Shown here: positions 37,301 through 48,948 of the stretch, one piece after another
Position numbering within the stretch: position 1 is the first letter of the stretch
Layout of the letters: every line of letters begins with the position of its first letter
Assembly (NCBI RefSeq): GCF_032854445.1
Contig: NC_088300.1
Location: forward strand, 65,198,984-65,262,983
Origin: Liolophura sinensis
Taxonomy: Eukaryota > Mollusca > Polyplacophora > Chitonida > Chitonidae
Length of the DNA stretch: 64,000 bases
Direction of reading: 5' to 3'
Translations under genes and position numbers: made by a program
The notes under the pieces: model-generated
Told to the model about the DNA's origin: nothing
Seen by the model: only the letters and a program-made list of their open reading frames with translations
The model's database searches: none

Positions 37301-40300
37301 TCGCACCCGTACCCATATTTTACTATGGACGGCCTATGGACGGTGGTGAACTAGACCTTATCCAATATTAAAAGTTCACTGCCGATCACTTGGCTAGTAT
37401 CTCAATAACATTTCAAAAAGCACTTAGGTCAGATCGGTTCATCTATATACGTTATCCTAATGAACAATGACCGAGAAACGTGAATTTGATTACGCCTGCA
37501 CATCGACTGTACGGTGGATATACATATATTACGTAGCAGTACCACATGTCCATAACAATCAGCCGAATAAGACTGCAAAGCCACTCCTTGCCATAGCCTG
37601 TCGCCATATATGTCGTATATATGTCCAAAGCAGTGCTTGAGGATAGCTTGCAGCACAATGGAACACTATATTCTGTTTATTTTAGAGAGTCGCCTATATT
37701 CAGCTGTCCGTAAAATCACTGATACTAGCTACCAAATTTGCCTTTAGTCAGTGACACGTAACAGCACAAGCTCTACACATGGATATGTTTGAAGTTTATA
37801 TTCTTGCTAAAAAATGAAGTTAGAACAACTTTTTCTAATTCATAATGTTGAAGTCCACAAGCTCGCTTTCGACGGCAAAAACCATTTGCCTCGGGTGACG
37901 TCATAATTAATAAACAAAATGGGGCATCCTAGTATTGGGCGGAGTTCAACAAGTTTTGAAGGAGGTAATACCATTTACATGTACTGCTGTCGACTTTACT
38001 GTAAACCCTGTTTCTGTTAATATAATATAATCTTAATAAACGAATTTTACTTCATCTCTTGTAGCATATGATTTCATGGCAGTATAGTTTCAGGTATGGA
38101 TACTAGGAAATTAAAGCGATCAAGTCATCTGTAGAGACAGTAGTGTGGGCTGTGCTTTTGCATAGAGTTTGTTCAACCCGCTTGTTGATGCAGCTATTGT
38201 AAAACAAATTACTCTCCACGCCCATTGCCCGGCATGCAACTTGTTTTTGTTTTTGGACTGTAGCGTAACCGTACACCATTTATACAATGTATCAGTTTCT
38301 GTTTTAACGTCGTACTGTCTTTAATGTGACGTCATATTTCTGGGGAAAGGAACATTTGACGTCATAAAAATGACGTCAAGGTCCTGCTACGAGGCGTTTG
38401 ACAGGTTCCCATTGATCACAGTGTCATGATACCTAGCATGTAGTACGATGGGTCACACTATCTAGTTTGTGAATGGGTCGCGTTATTTACCGCATGGCAT
38501 AAAGGGTCACGCTATCTACAATACAGACCAGAATGTCACACTAGCTATAATATTTAAAAATGTGTCACATTAGCTACGATATGGCACCATTTGCCACGCT
38601 ATCTGTAATACAACAAGCTCGGTTAAGCCTATGCTATTTAATATGTAGCACAATGGGTCACGCTAACAGTGACACCATAGGCCACAATGAAATTAAAACT
38701 CCAATTTCCATTGTCTCAAATCAATTCAAACTTCTGTACCTGACCGGCATATTCTCTGCGACATATAGGAGTTCGAGCATGTCCTGCACGAATATACCTT
38801 ACACTTTCCTGACCCAGGATATCAGCAACAAGTACTTCAGTAAAAACGCCGGTTAAGTTTGGTACGTGTCAACACAGGTGTTATCATACCATTAAAGTAT
38901 TTACTCAGTCTCACGCCTGTCATATGGTCCATAAATCATATCACTAACACGCATGTATTTGGCAGAAAGACAGAGAGAAAATGTTTCCTCAGTAAATACA
39001 GAGTCAATATTACCAATAAAAGCTGGCAAAGCGGTGACATAACTAGGCTATATTACGAATATGCTCCTGTGTAAATAGACCTGTGTTAGGGATAGCACTA
39101 AATCATTTATTGTCATAAGGGCATTCGCCGTGTAAGCGTTAATAGCTTTAACGGCACAAGTATATGAATCAAGTTTACACGAGAGATGAAACTTTACAAT
39201 TCTTTTATTGGCCTCAGAGGAGTTTGGAGGTCATACTCCATGCAGCGCATGCGTCGCTCTCTACTTTCCGCTTTACATCGCTACGCAGCCTTGACCTTTG
39301 GAGCATATGAGACGCGCGTAGGATTGTTTAGGTTTAGCGTCATCACTTGTCTCCTCCCGCGGAAGTATTCAATCAGCATTCATCAATAATACTGTTTCAG
39401 GATTTGGTTAAAATCATGTTGTACATACTCTATATAAAGAGAATGCATGTGTATAAAGTATTATTAGATTATTAGACGAAGATTAGTATTATTAGACGAA
39501 GATTGAGATGGATTGTTTGTGTTTTCTGACATCACTTCCGCCCTCATAACGGCGACCCTAGTGATCTCGGCGTTGTTCAAGATTTCTGTACAAAATTTGC
39601 TGTTGGTTTCAGTGATGTAAAGCGGAAGGTAGACAGCGACACATGCGCTGTAAGGACTGTGTTTTGAGGTCTGTTTGGAAGTACGGTGATATCCTACTGT
39701 AAAAGTGTTTATTTCATGAACAAAAGAGAATAATATTTCATGACATTTATTTGCCTATAATAATTCACTTGTTTGGGCAACATGTCTATTACGCTATAGT
39801 ATTTATATTCGGTAAAAGGTTTAATTTCGAGATACAAAACAATCAGTTTCACTGACAAACGTATAAGACACACTATACCTGATAGAAAACAGATTTGCTA
39901 AATTTAATCCAGTCTGGCTGAAGTTTCTTGTAATGAACAATTGGTCCGATTTCCAAAAGTAATGGAGCTTGTGCGCATTAGAGCTGTAAATATCAGAGCT
40001 ATTATCCAAGACCATCTGCTCTCCACTCGACAAGATTCTCCTAATGCCCAAACTTATCAAGAGTGCAGTGGCGTCTACCAAGTTATAAATAGACAAGGTA
40101 GCAAATTGCCTGGAATCGATCCTCTGTGGCACATTGGTTCATCTCCTGGATCCACTGGCCAAAACGTTTTGACTACGACAACAACACGGTGCGGTTCTTT
40201 TTGATATGCCTTATCTTGGTCCGATTTCCAAAAGTGTCAGCGACTGACATCCTCTGTCAGAGTTCGTTTGACATTTCGAGGTGCTTATATATCCTCTACA

Positions 40301-43300
40301 AAGAACGCATGCAATCGAGCGCCGTCTACTTCAGTGAAAGACATTTTATCTAAAATCTCAAAGGTTTAGCACACGACGCATTGCCGTAATACATACCAAA
40401 GAGGAGTTGCGAGCAAGGTTCACCTATTTTCCACGAAAACCATTCATTTATTCAATGTTTTCTCTATTCCCAGAAAGTATTAACTACAAGCGGTCATCAA
40501 ATATATACAGCCTACAAATGTCCAACTAAGAACCAAACCATGCACCTTCCTTAGATTATTCAATGTTATTTCCACGTAACGTTTTAGTTTTATCAGTGCT
40601 TTATACAAATCCATCTTGCACAGTAGCTTCTTTAAAATTCTGGTATGAGAAGAATACATTATACATATTTCAATGGCAGGTATTTAATGTTACTTATAAT
40701 ATCACTGTAATATTTATACACAATATATAAATATGTATACACACCATCGTGAATCGCTTGTACATGCAAGGTAAATTTCACAAATGTGTCTATACGGAAT
40801 AAATAGGGTTCTGCAGTTTACATCTAGTGCAAATTTCACTGACCCATTTTTAGGTCCGATTATAAACAGAATACCCACGTTATATCTGCTCAGTGACTAC
40901 TACTATTATCGTGTACAGAAAGCTACACAACAGTCAGTTTCAAAAACTTCCCAAACCAGACCACGTGTGGTCTTTTTTCCTGTTCGTGATTTCGTTGTTC
41001 ACATTTATCCTTTTGAATTCCTGTGGGTTTTTTTTTCTGGGGTGTGTGTGTTGGGGGGGGGGGGGGGGGGTGGTGTAAAAGAAAAAGCTATTTGTGCAGA
41101 GGTCCGGACAAAGGGCGGGGCACAATGAGACAGATTCACATTACCTACGATGAACAATAATCACGGTTCAGTTGCTGGTGATTTAGGCGTGTAGAAATGG
41201 CAGAAATTACAACACTGGTTAACCTGTATCACGTGAGACAATCTATATTATCCCATTGTTATAGCGTGGATTATCCCATACACAGTCAGTATATCGGTAA
41301 CCTTCATATATAAGTGTCATTACTTGCACCTCACCAGGACCAGGTTGGTCCCGACAAAACATAAAGGGTATTAAGCAAGCTTGGATACCTTAAGCTACAG
41401 GACAAGACCCACGTCCTGCATCAAAAAGTATTATGGCAGTGGCAAAGGACACAGGACACAAAATCTCTACAAATAACATTTTAACTCTTTAATAATATAA
41501 TTAGCTGGAAAATTTGCCATTATGTCCTGCGCCAGCTTGTGTAAAGGTAGATACATATATGCTCAATTCTTCATAAGTATATGCGCTATTCTTTAGAAAT
41601 ATATCGCTATATATTCTGATCGACCTGACAATATCCAAACAAACACAAATATAAAACACTATGACAAAAAACAACTGACATCGTTGGCATAAAAACGTCT
41701 CTTTTCTCACTAAGCACGGTGTTAACTTCAAATCAGTCTAATGTGATCTTTACACGCAATCTTATTGGCGAAGGCCGCAGTTGTGCAGCAAGATGCAAAG
41801 ATACATTAACATTAGACAAAATTCTGAAAATTCTAACACATGCATATGGTTCAAATCTCAGCATCGGAGAACCAGGCATATTTATTAATTTATTTGACGA
41901 CGGTGGCTAGAGGGAGGAAACCGGACAGAGCATGGATCAAAGCAGGGACAGAGCCTAGAGGAAAAAGGACAGAACCTGTGGGAAACCCACCATCATCCGA
42001 AGGTTGCTGCAGATCTTCCTACGTTCGACCAGAGAGGAAGCCAGCATTGATGAGAGACTCCAAGGTCATTGCACTACGCTAGCGCGCTAACCACGTGGAT
42101 TAACTTGTTCTTTACATCTAAGAAAAGGCCCTTGTTCTTTATATGTGAGCAAAGGTACTTGATCTTTATATGTGAGCAAAGATACTTGTTCTTTAAATGT
42201 GAGAAAAAGGTACTTGTTTATATGTAAGCAAAGGTACTTAATTGTTCTTTATATGTGAGAAAAAGGTACCTGTTTATGTGTGAGCAAAGGTACTTGTTCT
42301 TATTATGTGAGCAAACGATAGTTACCTCTATATGCTTGCACCGCAAAGCATAAAAAATCTGATATTGTATATTAGATAACGTTGCTCATATTCAGCTATG
42401 TCATAAATATATGACACATATGCCACGTACTGCTGAGAGTGTATGTGTAGCTCGTTCCAACATCGTTCCCGTGGCTTAAACAGAGTATATAGGCGCAGGT
42501 CCACGTGCACACAACACTCACAATCCCAATATATACTAAAACATTACTCTGTCATTTCACCACATACCCTATAAAGCTTCCAAGAATAGGCCTTTCGCTT
42601 AGGTTTCCTTAATACATGTTCATGTTACAGTCACAACACAAAACCTAATCCATATATAAATATGAACAGTGTCCTATCTCGAGGTCATTCATTGCATGTT
42701 ATCGCTGAGACGACCGCGCCAGGCATGGGATGAAGCCATATATAACTGCCAGACTCATACAACTATAATCACGTCCAATCACGTTGTATTAGCGGTATAC
42801 ATGCAGTTTAACATCATGTCCCTAACGAGTCATATTAGCCGGGAAATTATTTATTTATTTATTTATTTGATTGGTGTTTTACGCTATAGTCAAGAATATT
42901 TCACTTCTACGACGGCGGCCAGCATTATGGTGGGCGGAAACCGGGCAGAGCCCGGGGGAACCCACAACCATTCGCAGGTTGCTGGCAGGCCCACGTACGG
43001 CCGGAGTGGAAGCCAGCATGAGCTGGACTTGAACTCACAGCGACCGCATTGGTGAGAGACTCCTGGGTCATTACGCTGCGCTAGCGTGCTAAACCAACTG
43101 AGCCACGGAGGCCCCCTGCCGTGAAATTAATCGTTATGCATGGTGAAAAAGGGTTTGATTTTACCCATAATCTTATATATAGCTGACATTTTCTAAATTA
43201 TCTCCATCCAGAAGCAAGCAATAAGCATTTGTAGCACGTATTAATTTTTTTTTATTTATTTAATTATTGTTTTACGTCGCACTCATGGATATTTGACTTA

Positions 43301-43831
43301 CAACAGACGGCGGGTAGAGGAAATTGGGCAGAGCTCCGGGGAAACTCACGACTATCAGCAGATTGCTGGAAGGCCTTCCTACATACGACCATAGAGGAAA
43401 CCAATATGAGCTGGACTTGAACTCACACCGACCCCATTGATGAGAAGATCTCAAGTCATGCTGCACTAACACGTTAACCACTCGCCACTGATTTTGACTT
43501 ACATTCGCTACCTTATACAGCAAAATGCAATATGTTTAATTTGTGGTAATTCTTCGAATGGGCTTGGGAGTAGATATATAGCTCATGTACGGTACGTTAC
43601 AAACTCACCCTCACAGGCTAGGGAGGGAACCCTGAACTCCTTTATCTTCCCGTCAAAGAACACATCACCTCCGAACATTTCCACCAGTCTCTCAGAAGCA
43701 TTTCTGATATCCTCGATAGTTTGGTTGGCATGTCCGCTTGAACCATTGTCTTTTATAGCGCTTATAAAGCTTTCCGTCTCCTTGTGCAGTTTGTATTCCT
43801 TGCCGTTAGCTTCTGGAGATGACACGGACAT
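25384..43831 (-). CDS. Alpha/beta hydrolase, arylacetamide deacetylase / HSL-like (copy A)
   Basis: Eight exons read on the minus strand: 43831-43609, 32910-32778, 31111-30990, 30547-30450, 29700-29606, 28924-28785, 25987-25901 and 25478-25384 (TAA). They have AG/GT borders, compatible phases and encode 330 aa. Motifs of the abhydrolase_3 (HSL/AADAC) family: oxyanion HGGA at 98-101 (FVFFHGGAF), VGYRLAPEHKFPA after it, nucleophile elbow GQSAG with Ser173, acidic residue Asp263 in AAECDPIRDD, and His293 in GACHLFFG. Such enzymes hydrolyse lipophilic or acetylated esters. No N-terminal membrane anchor is visible, unlike vertebrate AADAC, so a soluble location is inferred. Two oddities: HGGA in place of HGGG, and GQSAG where GDSAG is usual. 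Exon 1 lies 10.7 kb from exon 2 across SINEs; the phase fits and no nearer first exon was found, but this join is the least certain part. Confidence 0.85.
26735..27215 (+). repeat. Tandem array of a ~165 bp element, 2.5 copies
   Basis: GTCCGGGCTACAATTCCAAC, TGGATACATAGATACACAGA, CATTTTCGCGGTTGTCATGG and GTAACCA/GTTACCA recur in the same order at about 26800-26970 and 26970-27120, with a shortened third copy to about 27215. A lead-in CCCGCCAATAGACGGAGCG precedes them. It lies in intron 6 to 7 side sequence of hydrolase A. Type unknown. Confidence 0.8.
29010..29215 (-). repeat. Possible diverged SINE in gene A intron
   Basis: GTATATGACGGTGATCCG, AACTGGAGAGAACAGAG and GCTGGATTAGAACACGTGACC resemble a SINE body with a tRNA-like B box on the minus strand. 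The stretch at about 49200-49345 (TATATGACGGCGATCAGG, CGCCTCTTGACAG) looks like the same family. Confidence 0.4.
29965..30060 (-). repeat. Degenerate SINE tail
   Basis: ATTTATTTCATCAGGATTTAACGCCGTACTCAAGAAATAT followed by GCATGATGGACG matches, weakly, the tail and body of the AAATA-tailed SINE on the minus strand. Confidence 0.5.
33158..33354 (-). mobile_element. AAATA-tailed tRNA SINE with target-site duplication
   Basis: The minus strand reads GGGGGCCTCCTTGGCTCAGT through TGTCGTATAAGTGAAGTATT to a tail of AAATAAATAAATAAAT. The flanks carry CCTCAACTTT on both sides (from 33147 and from 33355), a target duplication of about 10 bases. It sits in the long first intron of hydrolase A. The body is shorter than the 24051 copy because part of the middle is deleted. 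Confidence 0.9.
37086..37282 (+). mobile_element. 5'-truncated AAATA-tailed SINE with target-site duplication
   Basis: Begins inside the tRNA-like B box (GTGAGTTCAAGTCCAGCTC), runs through CGGCCGTAAGTGGGAAGG, CACCATAGTGCTGGCCGCGG and ATTCTTGAGTACGGCG, and ends in a run of AAATA units. AGTTTTGGCTCG flanks it at 37074-37085 and again from about 37284. The head is missing even though the duplication is intact, so truncation happened at insertion. Confidence 0.9.
38425..38680 (+). repeat. Degenerate tandem repeat (GGGTCACACTATCTA type)
   Basis: Motifs such as GGGTCACACTATCTAG, GGGTCGCGTTATTTAC, GGGTCACGCTATCTAC, TGTCACACTAGCTATAAT and TGTCACATTAGCTACGAT recur roughly every 30-40 bases. This is an old, diverged minisatellite in the first intron of hydrolase A. 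Confidence 0.7.
39243..39651. mobile_element. Inverted-repeat (foldback) element candidate
   Basis: CAGCGCATGCGTCGCTCTCT ACTTTCCGCTTTACATCGC at 39243-39281 is mirrored by its complement at about 39612-39651 (GTGATGTAAAGCGGAAGG, TAGACAGCGACACATGCGCTG), about 38 bases per arm with a few mismatches. The interior has further CGGAAGT/ACTTCCG pairs. No transposase and no clear target duplication was seen. Confidence 0.65.
41055..41072 (+). repeat. Poly-G tract
   Basis: About 18 consecutive G, preceded by GTGTGTGTTG. On the + strand it could form a G-quadruplex-like structure; it may also be an assembly-sensitive length. Confidence 0.9.
41878..42095 (-). repeat. AAATA-tailed SINE, diverged
   Basis: TTTATTAATTTATTTGACGACGG at the left, GGAAACCCACCATCATCCGA in the middle and CATTGCACTACGCTAGCGCG at the right match the minus-strand layout of the family. 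A repeated AGAGCCTAGAGGAAAAAGGACAGAACC insertion makes the body unusual. Confidence 0.75.
42118..42320 (+). repeat. Tandem repeat, ~27 bp unit
   Basis: About seven degenerate units with the core GGTACTTGTTCTTTATATGT followed by GAGCAAA. It lies directly beside the SINE copy. Confidence 0.85.
42851..43117 (-). mobile_element. Full-length AAATA-tailed tRNA SINE
   Basis: The most complete copy. The minus strand starts GGGGGCCTCCGTGGCTCAGT (A box), includes CGCTGTGAGTTCAAGTCC (B box) and GCTCATGCTGGCTTCC, and ends in AAATAAATAAATAAAT. Its flanks repeat GCCGGGAAATTA / GCCGTGAAATTA (42838 and 43118), a target duplication with one mismatch. Confidence 0.92.
43245..43490 (-). repeat. AAATA-tailed SINE, second adjacent copy
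   Basis: TTTATTTATTTAATTATTGTTTTACGTCG at the left and TGAGCTGGACTTGAACTCAC then CACGTTAACCACTCGCC at the right show the family order on the minus strand, with strong divergence. It lies about 130 bases from the preceding full-length copy and 120 bases from exon 1 of hydrolase A. Confidence 0.82.
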
Positions 43832-46185
43832 GATTGCTTCTAGTGCCTTACTCTGTATACCATGTGACTGGGTTATAGGTCCTTACAGCAGCGCCGGTGG
43901 GGTATACCATATACGAGGTAAGTGTCCAAGCTTATGAGAGGCCCAGGGTAGGGAGCGTGGCAGGTCAGTCAAGAGATAATCAATGCCGGCTGTCAGAGCA
44001 GGTTTCCTCCGAATGCTTGTTTTTACAGCCCAAGTCAAGTGCAGTGGTCAGTGCAGGCTGTATGTTATTTCCCAGTCTAGGCAGCTACTGATAGGCAATA
44101 CGTACCTACAGCTTGTTGTAAAAATAAGACCCAGGACTCTCGACAGTTCAAGGCTAGAGTCAGTCAGCCTTCATGGTCAATTGGCTATGGCATGAAATGT
44201 CAGTGTGCCCTCGGCATATATACGCTTTAATCCGCAATAAAAGTGTGACGCGAGGGGCCCGGTTGTCCAGAACGCCCTGCCACGCCCACTTCCTAAAATT
44301 CACAACACGATCTGGACGGAGTGTAATCCCAGGGCTGTTGATACATAACAACTGATTGATAGCACATAAAACACACAAGCAGAGGTTCGATGTAGGCAAA
44401 CGGGCCTTCCGCGTTTAAGGCCTGCACTATGACGTCTGCAGAAAAAGGAGCATCAGCTGCTGCTGGGCTACCACTTTACCTCGAACCGGTCAGACCGTCG
44501 GGTCTGTTGGGGCGTGTGCACAATGACGGTTAGTCGGCCACCTCTTGGGAGACAGCAGTATGAGAGAGGCAATCTCCCTCCGCTCGACAGCATGTTCAAC
44601 AAAGCCGCGTCTCGATTGAAATAGGTCAAAGGCGGCTTAATACTGGCTTGAGCTTTTTACAACCCAGTCTGCATGAGTGTGATCGAATATGATTCACCCC
44701 GACGCAAAACGCGCTGGCTGGGCCTCTGGGAACACAACAAGCTCGTCCAGAGAGCTTGCCGGGGAATGGATATACTCACTTCCTGCCGGGAGAGAGACGT
44801 ACACCCTTATCAAGCCCGGCCTTATACACATCAGTGTGTAGATATACACATGTAGGCCTTCTCCAAACCCTCCATGTATAATAGATGCCTGTTTTGTCGC
44901 CGTATTTTTCATCGGCTCGACGTAACAAGGCCAGATGCTAAACAAATATTTTCCTTCGTATTTGCTCGTGTTACATCACATCTCACCACTCGCTTGAATT
45001 TGTTTTCAAGAACGACTTTGTTCCCATTAAACATCTGTATATATATATAATGTGCGTCTGTTTTTGTGGTTATGTATACAATTTAAGTACGTGATGATTG
45101 TATAGTTGGCGACATCATCGGCTGCCAACAGCATCAATTTATCATCTGTCATGTGACGTCATATCTGTTTATTCCAGTCAATACTGATACCCCCACATCC
45201 ACAAGAAATGCAATTTTGCAAAGCGATAATTCATCCCAAAATTGCACAGTTTTAGCGGACACTCCGCAGCTTCAGTTTTTAGGCGGAAATCAATTATGCG
45301 GCTTGCCGCATGACAATTTAATATTGTTATCGCGTGATAAGCCCTACCATGCAGTTTATTATTATTATGATTCGTTCCATGTCATACGCTAGCCGTGCTA
45401 TGCCATTTTATGAATAGAAAATTAACCCTGCTAGGTTTCCATTTTTTTTTCATTCAGTGATGCAATGACCAGTATTGATATCCCACCTTGTGAGAAAGAT
45501 GGAGGTGTGGAAATCTAGAATGATGAAGGATCTTGAATTATCTATTGACAGTCATAACATATTAAGTTGTGTTGTTCATCTTGATGGATCGGTAATCGTC
45601 CGCAAATTGTTACTGGTCAAAATAAATATTGGTCGTACAAATATGGGCATATAATGATCATATGCATGGATAATGACGCCATTGAATAAAGTTTAGTCTA
45701 GCTATGACTACACCTGTTTGTTTACATGAGGAACTTGTCATAGTGCAATATATGCATGTTCGGCTAACAAGAGATGGACCGATGTGTAGATTGATCCATT
45801 GGCTTCGAGAAGAGGAAACACAGGCGTTACATGCGTCTCTCATACTGGTATTAGTAAACTGACACAGTTTCTGTATGTTGAGAAACTTTTTCCGCGGAGT
45901 GAGATTAAAGTGAGAGCAAAAGTCATGTGTCATTATTTATCAAACACGTGTGTTTTGTCATGACTAAGATTCTACGAAAGCAAACAGTAACCTGGCATGG
46001 TATGTAAACAACCAAACTCTTAAGTTAAGCTCACTGTAAACACTCCTTGCTGCTTAGACATTGAAACGTTTTGAAAACGCAAAACGAACTTTGGAAGCAA
46101 TTATACGATAAGCAAGCAGTGGAACTGTAAGGTACTTAGTATGGGGTCACATCAGTCGACTCACTAGTGCTGTAGGATAATGCAT
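43832..46185. other. Upstream region of hydrolase A, no gene seen
   Basis: This should contain the promoter of hydrolase A (minus strand), but I cannot pick out a TATA box or start site with support. No exon, RNA gene or clear repeat was recognised. Confidence 0.4.
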
Positions 46186-46197
46186 TAGATCTAACAT

Positions 46198-47664
46198 AAA
46201 AAATATCATCTCGGCACTTGAGGAATATGTTAAAAAATGGTCAAAATGGGAGAAATTGGATTCTTCGGTACTTAACGATTGGCTTGAGATTGTCAAAAGA
46301 AGGTTAGCTTAGCTATACACCGTATAGGCACTGATACTTTACCTAAAGCTAAACAGGTTCTGAAGGATCCCACTGTGCAAGAAACACTCGCTGACCTTCA
46401 TAGTTAATTTATTATCACTGTAGCAGACAAGGCTCCTAATAATGCCATGTTTATTTACAATAATTATTATCAAATTCTTGTTGAAGAGCTATGTACATCT
46501 ACAACATCCTCGTATTCTGCTACTACATGTACTCTGGAGGAACTATTTAATAAACAAAAAACCTACCTTAAAGAAAGGCGCATAAATATACCTACCCGTC
46601 ATACAGAATTACCAAATCTTTACTGGATTCCTAAAATGCATGAATCCCCATACAGTGCTCGATTTATTGCGGGTTCAAGAAGTTGTACTACCAAACTCTT
46701 ATCAACCCTACTTACGAGAGCGTTACAAAAAATAAAGTCATTTTGGAGTAAGTATTGTTGTGTCATAACAAAAAATTCTGGTGTCAGCTGCATGTGGATT
46801 CTTAACAACTCCAAATGTCTTACAGAAGAACTTGATGCTCAAATGCATATACCGTACAAAGATGTAACCACATGGGATTTCTCTACTCTCTACACTACGA
46901 TTCCTCACAAAGATCTTATTGAAAGATTAATTGTCGTTATTGACTCTGTATTTACTGAAACAAGTCACCGTTACATTAACGTCAGAAGCAATAAGGCTTT
47001 CTTTAGTTCTACTGTTTATAAACGTTACCACTCATGGGATGTTATATTATTTATTGAATTACTTGAATTTCTCATTCATAACATCTGTGTTAAATTCGGG
47101 GATACTATTTACCAAAAGTGTATAGGTTTTCCAATTAGTACCATTTGTGCGCCCCTTTTGGCAGACCTATAGCTGTTTTCATATGAATACGGCTATATGC
47201 TGAAATTACTTAAAAGTAATATCTTTAAAACTCAATCCTTTTCATTTACCAAGCGGCATATTGATGATCTACTGGCGTTAAATAACCCCCATATTGCTGA
47301 AGCGGTGAAGGAAATCTATCGGCCTTCATTGGATTTAAAGGAGACAACAGATAGTCCTGATGGTACATCTTATTTGGATCTATATCTGTACAAACACGAT
47401 ATTGTAAATTACCCTTATTTAGATAGCAATATAACAAAGGGTTCTGCATATGGCGTATACATATCTCGCCTTGTAGCATTTGTCAGATCTTGCCTAAATT
47501 GTGATGACTTTAATCTGCGTCACAAATTGTTAGTTCAAAAACTAGTTTGTCAAGGATACTCCATCAAACGCCTCCATTCTTATTTAACGACAGTAGATCA
47601 TCAATATACGAGCTTTAAATGTCGAGCTTTAAAGATATTACTTTTAAGTAATTTCTGCATATAG
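46198..47664 (+). pseudogene. Broken reverse-transcriptase element (Penelope-like type, tentative)
   Basis: Conserved blocks of a retroelement polymerase appear in order: TVADKAPNN, LPNLYWIPKMHESPYSARFI and AGS (about 46608-46681), the motif A core DFSTLYTTIPH (46876), GFPISTICAPLLADL (about 47128), RHIDDLLALNN (about 47253; normally a YIDD-type box), SYLDLYLYKHD and AYGVYISRLV. The frame is interrupted by stop codons at 46405 and 47170. The upstream segment LEEYVKKWSKWEKLDS (46220 onward) is in another frame, so there is at least one frameshift. The family assignment to Penelope-like elements is from memory of such block patterns. It lies between hydrolase genes C and A. Confidence 0.8.
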
Positions 47665-48284
47665 TCGTATTCTGCATATTAGTGCCAACTCTCGTTGGCA
47701 GGTATGGACAGAGCGTTCAGAATGTCTGGCGATCTGCATTGTGATCAACCGCACAGACGGCGCTGGCTGTAATCCTTCTGCACATATCTATCGCGTACAT
47801 TGCATTTGCATGATGCCTTTATGAACAGTTGCAATCAAAGCGCGACTGAGATGCGACTGAGATACCTTGTTTAATTGTTATTTGACCTGGAACTCCTTCA
47901 TGGACTACGAATTTGAACTTTGATATGGAATTCATGGCTGGAATATCAATTGTCTGCCCAGCGTCATTGAAAACTGATGACCGCTTCTCTCTTGTGTGTT
48001 ACCGGCTTTATTGCCTATTTGTATAATTTCTTGCATCCCATTGTCCCTGGGAGCTAATGTTAAACGCTGTTCTGGAAATGGATCTTGCGATTATCTACTT
48101 GGAACGCCCTTTACGGACTACCAATGGTATACGAATGTTGGACAGGACGCTTATATTCTCCGCACAGATGGTACCACTTATATATGTTATGCTTGTCTCA
48201 ATATTTTTGTTGCTTGGATTACATAAAATTTTTATCAGCGTCTGTGTTTGTCAAATACCATGACAAACAAGATTTCTGCACTTT
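47665..48284. other. Probable 3' remnant of the retroelement, then unassigned DNA
   Basis: A short frame with TDGAGCNPSAHIYRVH at about 47750-47820 may be a remnant of the element's downstream part. Nothing else is recognised. Confidence 0.3.
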
Positions 48285-48285
48285 T

Positions 48286-48628
48286 GTTTATTTATTTATT
48301 TGATTGCTGTTTAACGCCATCCTAAAGGATTTTTCAATAATTCGATGGCAGTCTCATCCATGGGTGGAGGAAACCAGGGAACCGGGGAAAACCACCGACC
48401 TTTGGCAAGTTACTGACGAACGTACAGAATATGCACACCATATTGGTGTTTTCAACGAACGGTAGACGGCAAAAACCGTCACACGATCGTTTTCGATCAC
48501 TTATTGTTACCAAGGCTCCACAAACAGTGAGTTCGGGGGTTCTCTGTCCACGACCGGGTTTGAACTCGCGCCTCGTGTTACCCAGTGATTGAAAGATAAG
48601 CGCCTTTAACCACTGCACCACGGCCCGC
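48286..48628 (-). mobile_element. tRNA-derived SINE of a third family
   Basis: The minus strand begins GCGGGCCGTGGTGCAGTGGT (A-box like) and carries GCGAGTTCAAACCCGG (B-box like), then a long body with GGTTTTCCCCGGTTCCCTGG, and ends in CAATCAAATAAATAAATAAA. The head and body differ from the other families; only the AAATA tail is shared, as expected when different SINEs use the same LINE. Confidence 0.8.
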
Positions 48629-48948
48629 TACCCAAAAGATTCCTGATATCTCTATTATTCGTACAAGGTAAAGCCCGACAAACCCAATCTTGCGTTAAGA
48701 TTAACCAAAGGCAAAATCAAGTGCTATAATGCCAAGAACAAGGGCTTCTTGGCGGGCAGGAGGAGGATGTCTAGATAGTAATAAATCTCACATTTAGCCA
48801 TATCTTCAAGCCAATAGTGGCGATATTTCATCAATGATAGTCTGGTGAATTCCTGGAGGCTTTACATCAGAAATGTTCTAAAATTATCATCGGTGCATTG
48901 GAGTCAATATAAACGCTACTGTAGTTTCTTTGAAAAAATAAAATTTAT

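Noticed and set aside
40784-41128. Open frames around the poly-G tract
   Set aside because: They contain a glycine or proline run made by poly-G and have no homology-like features.
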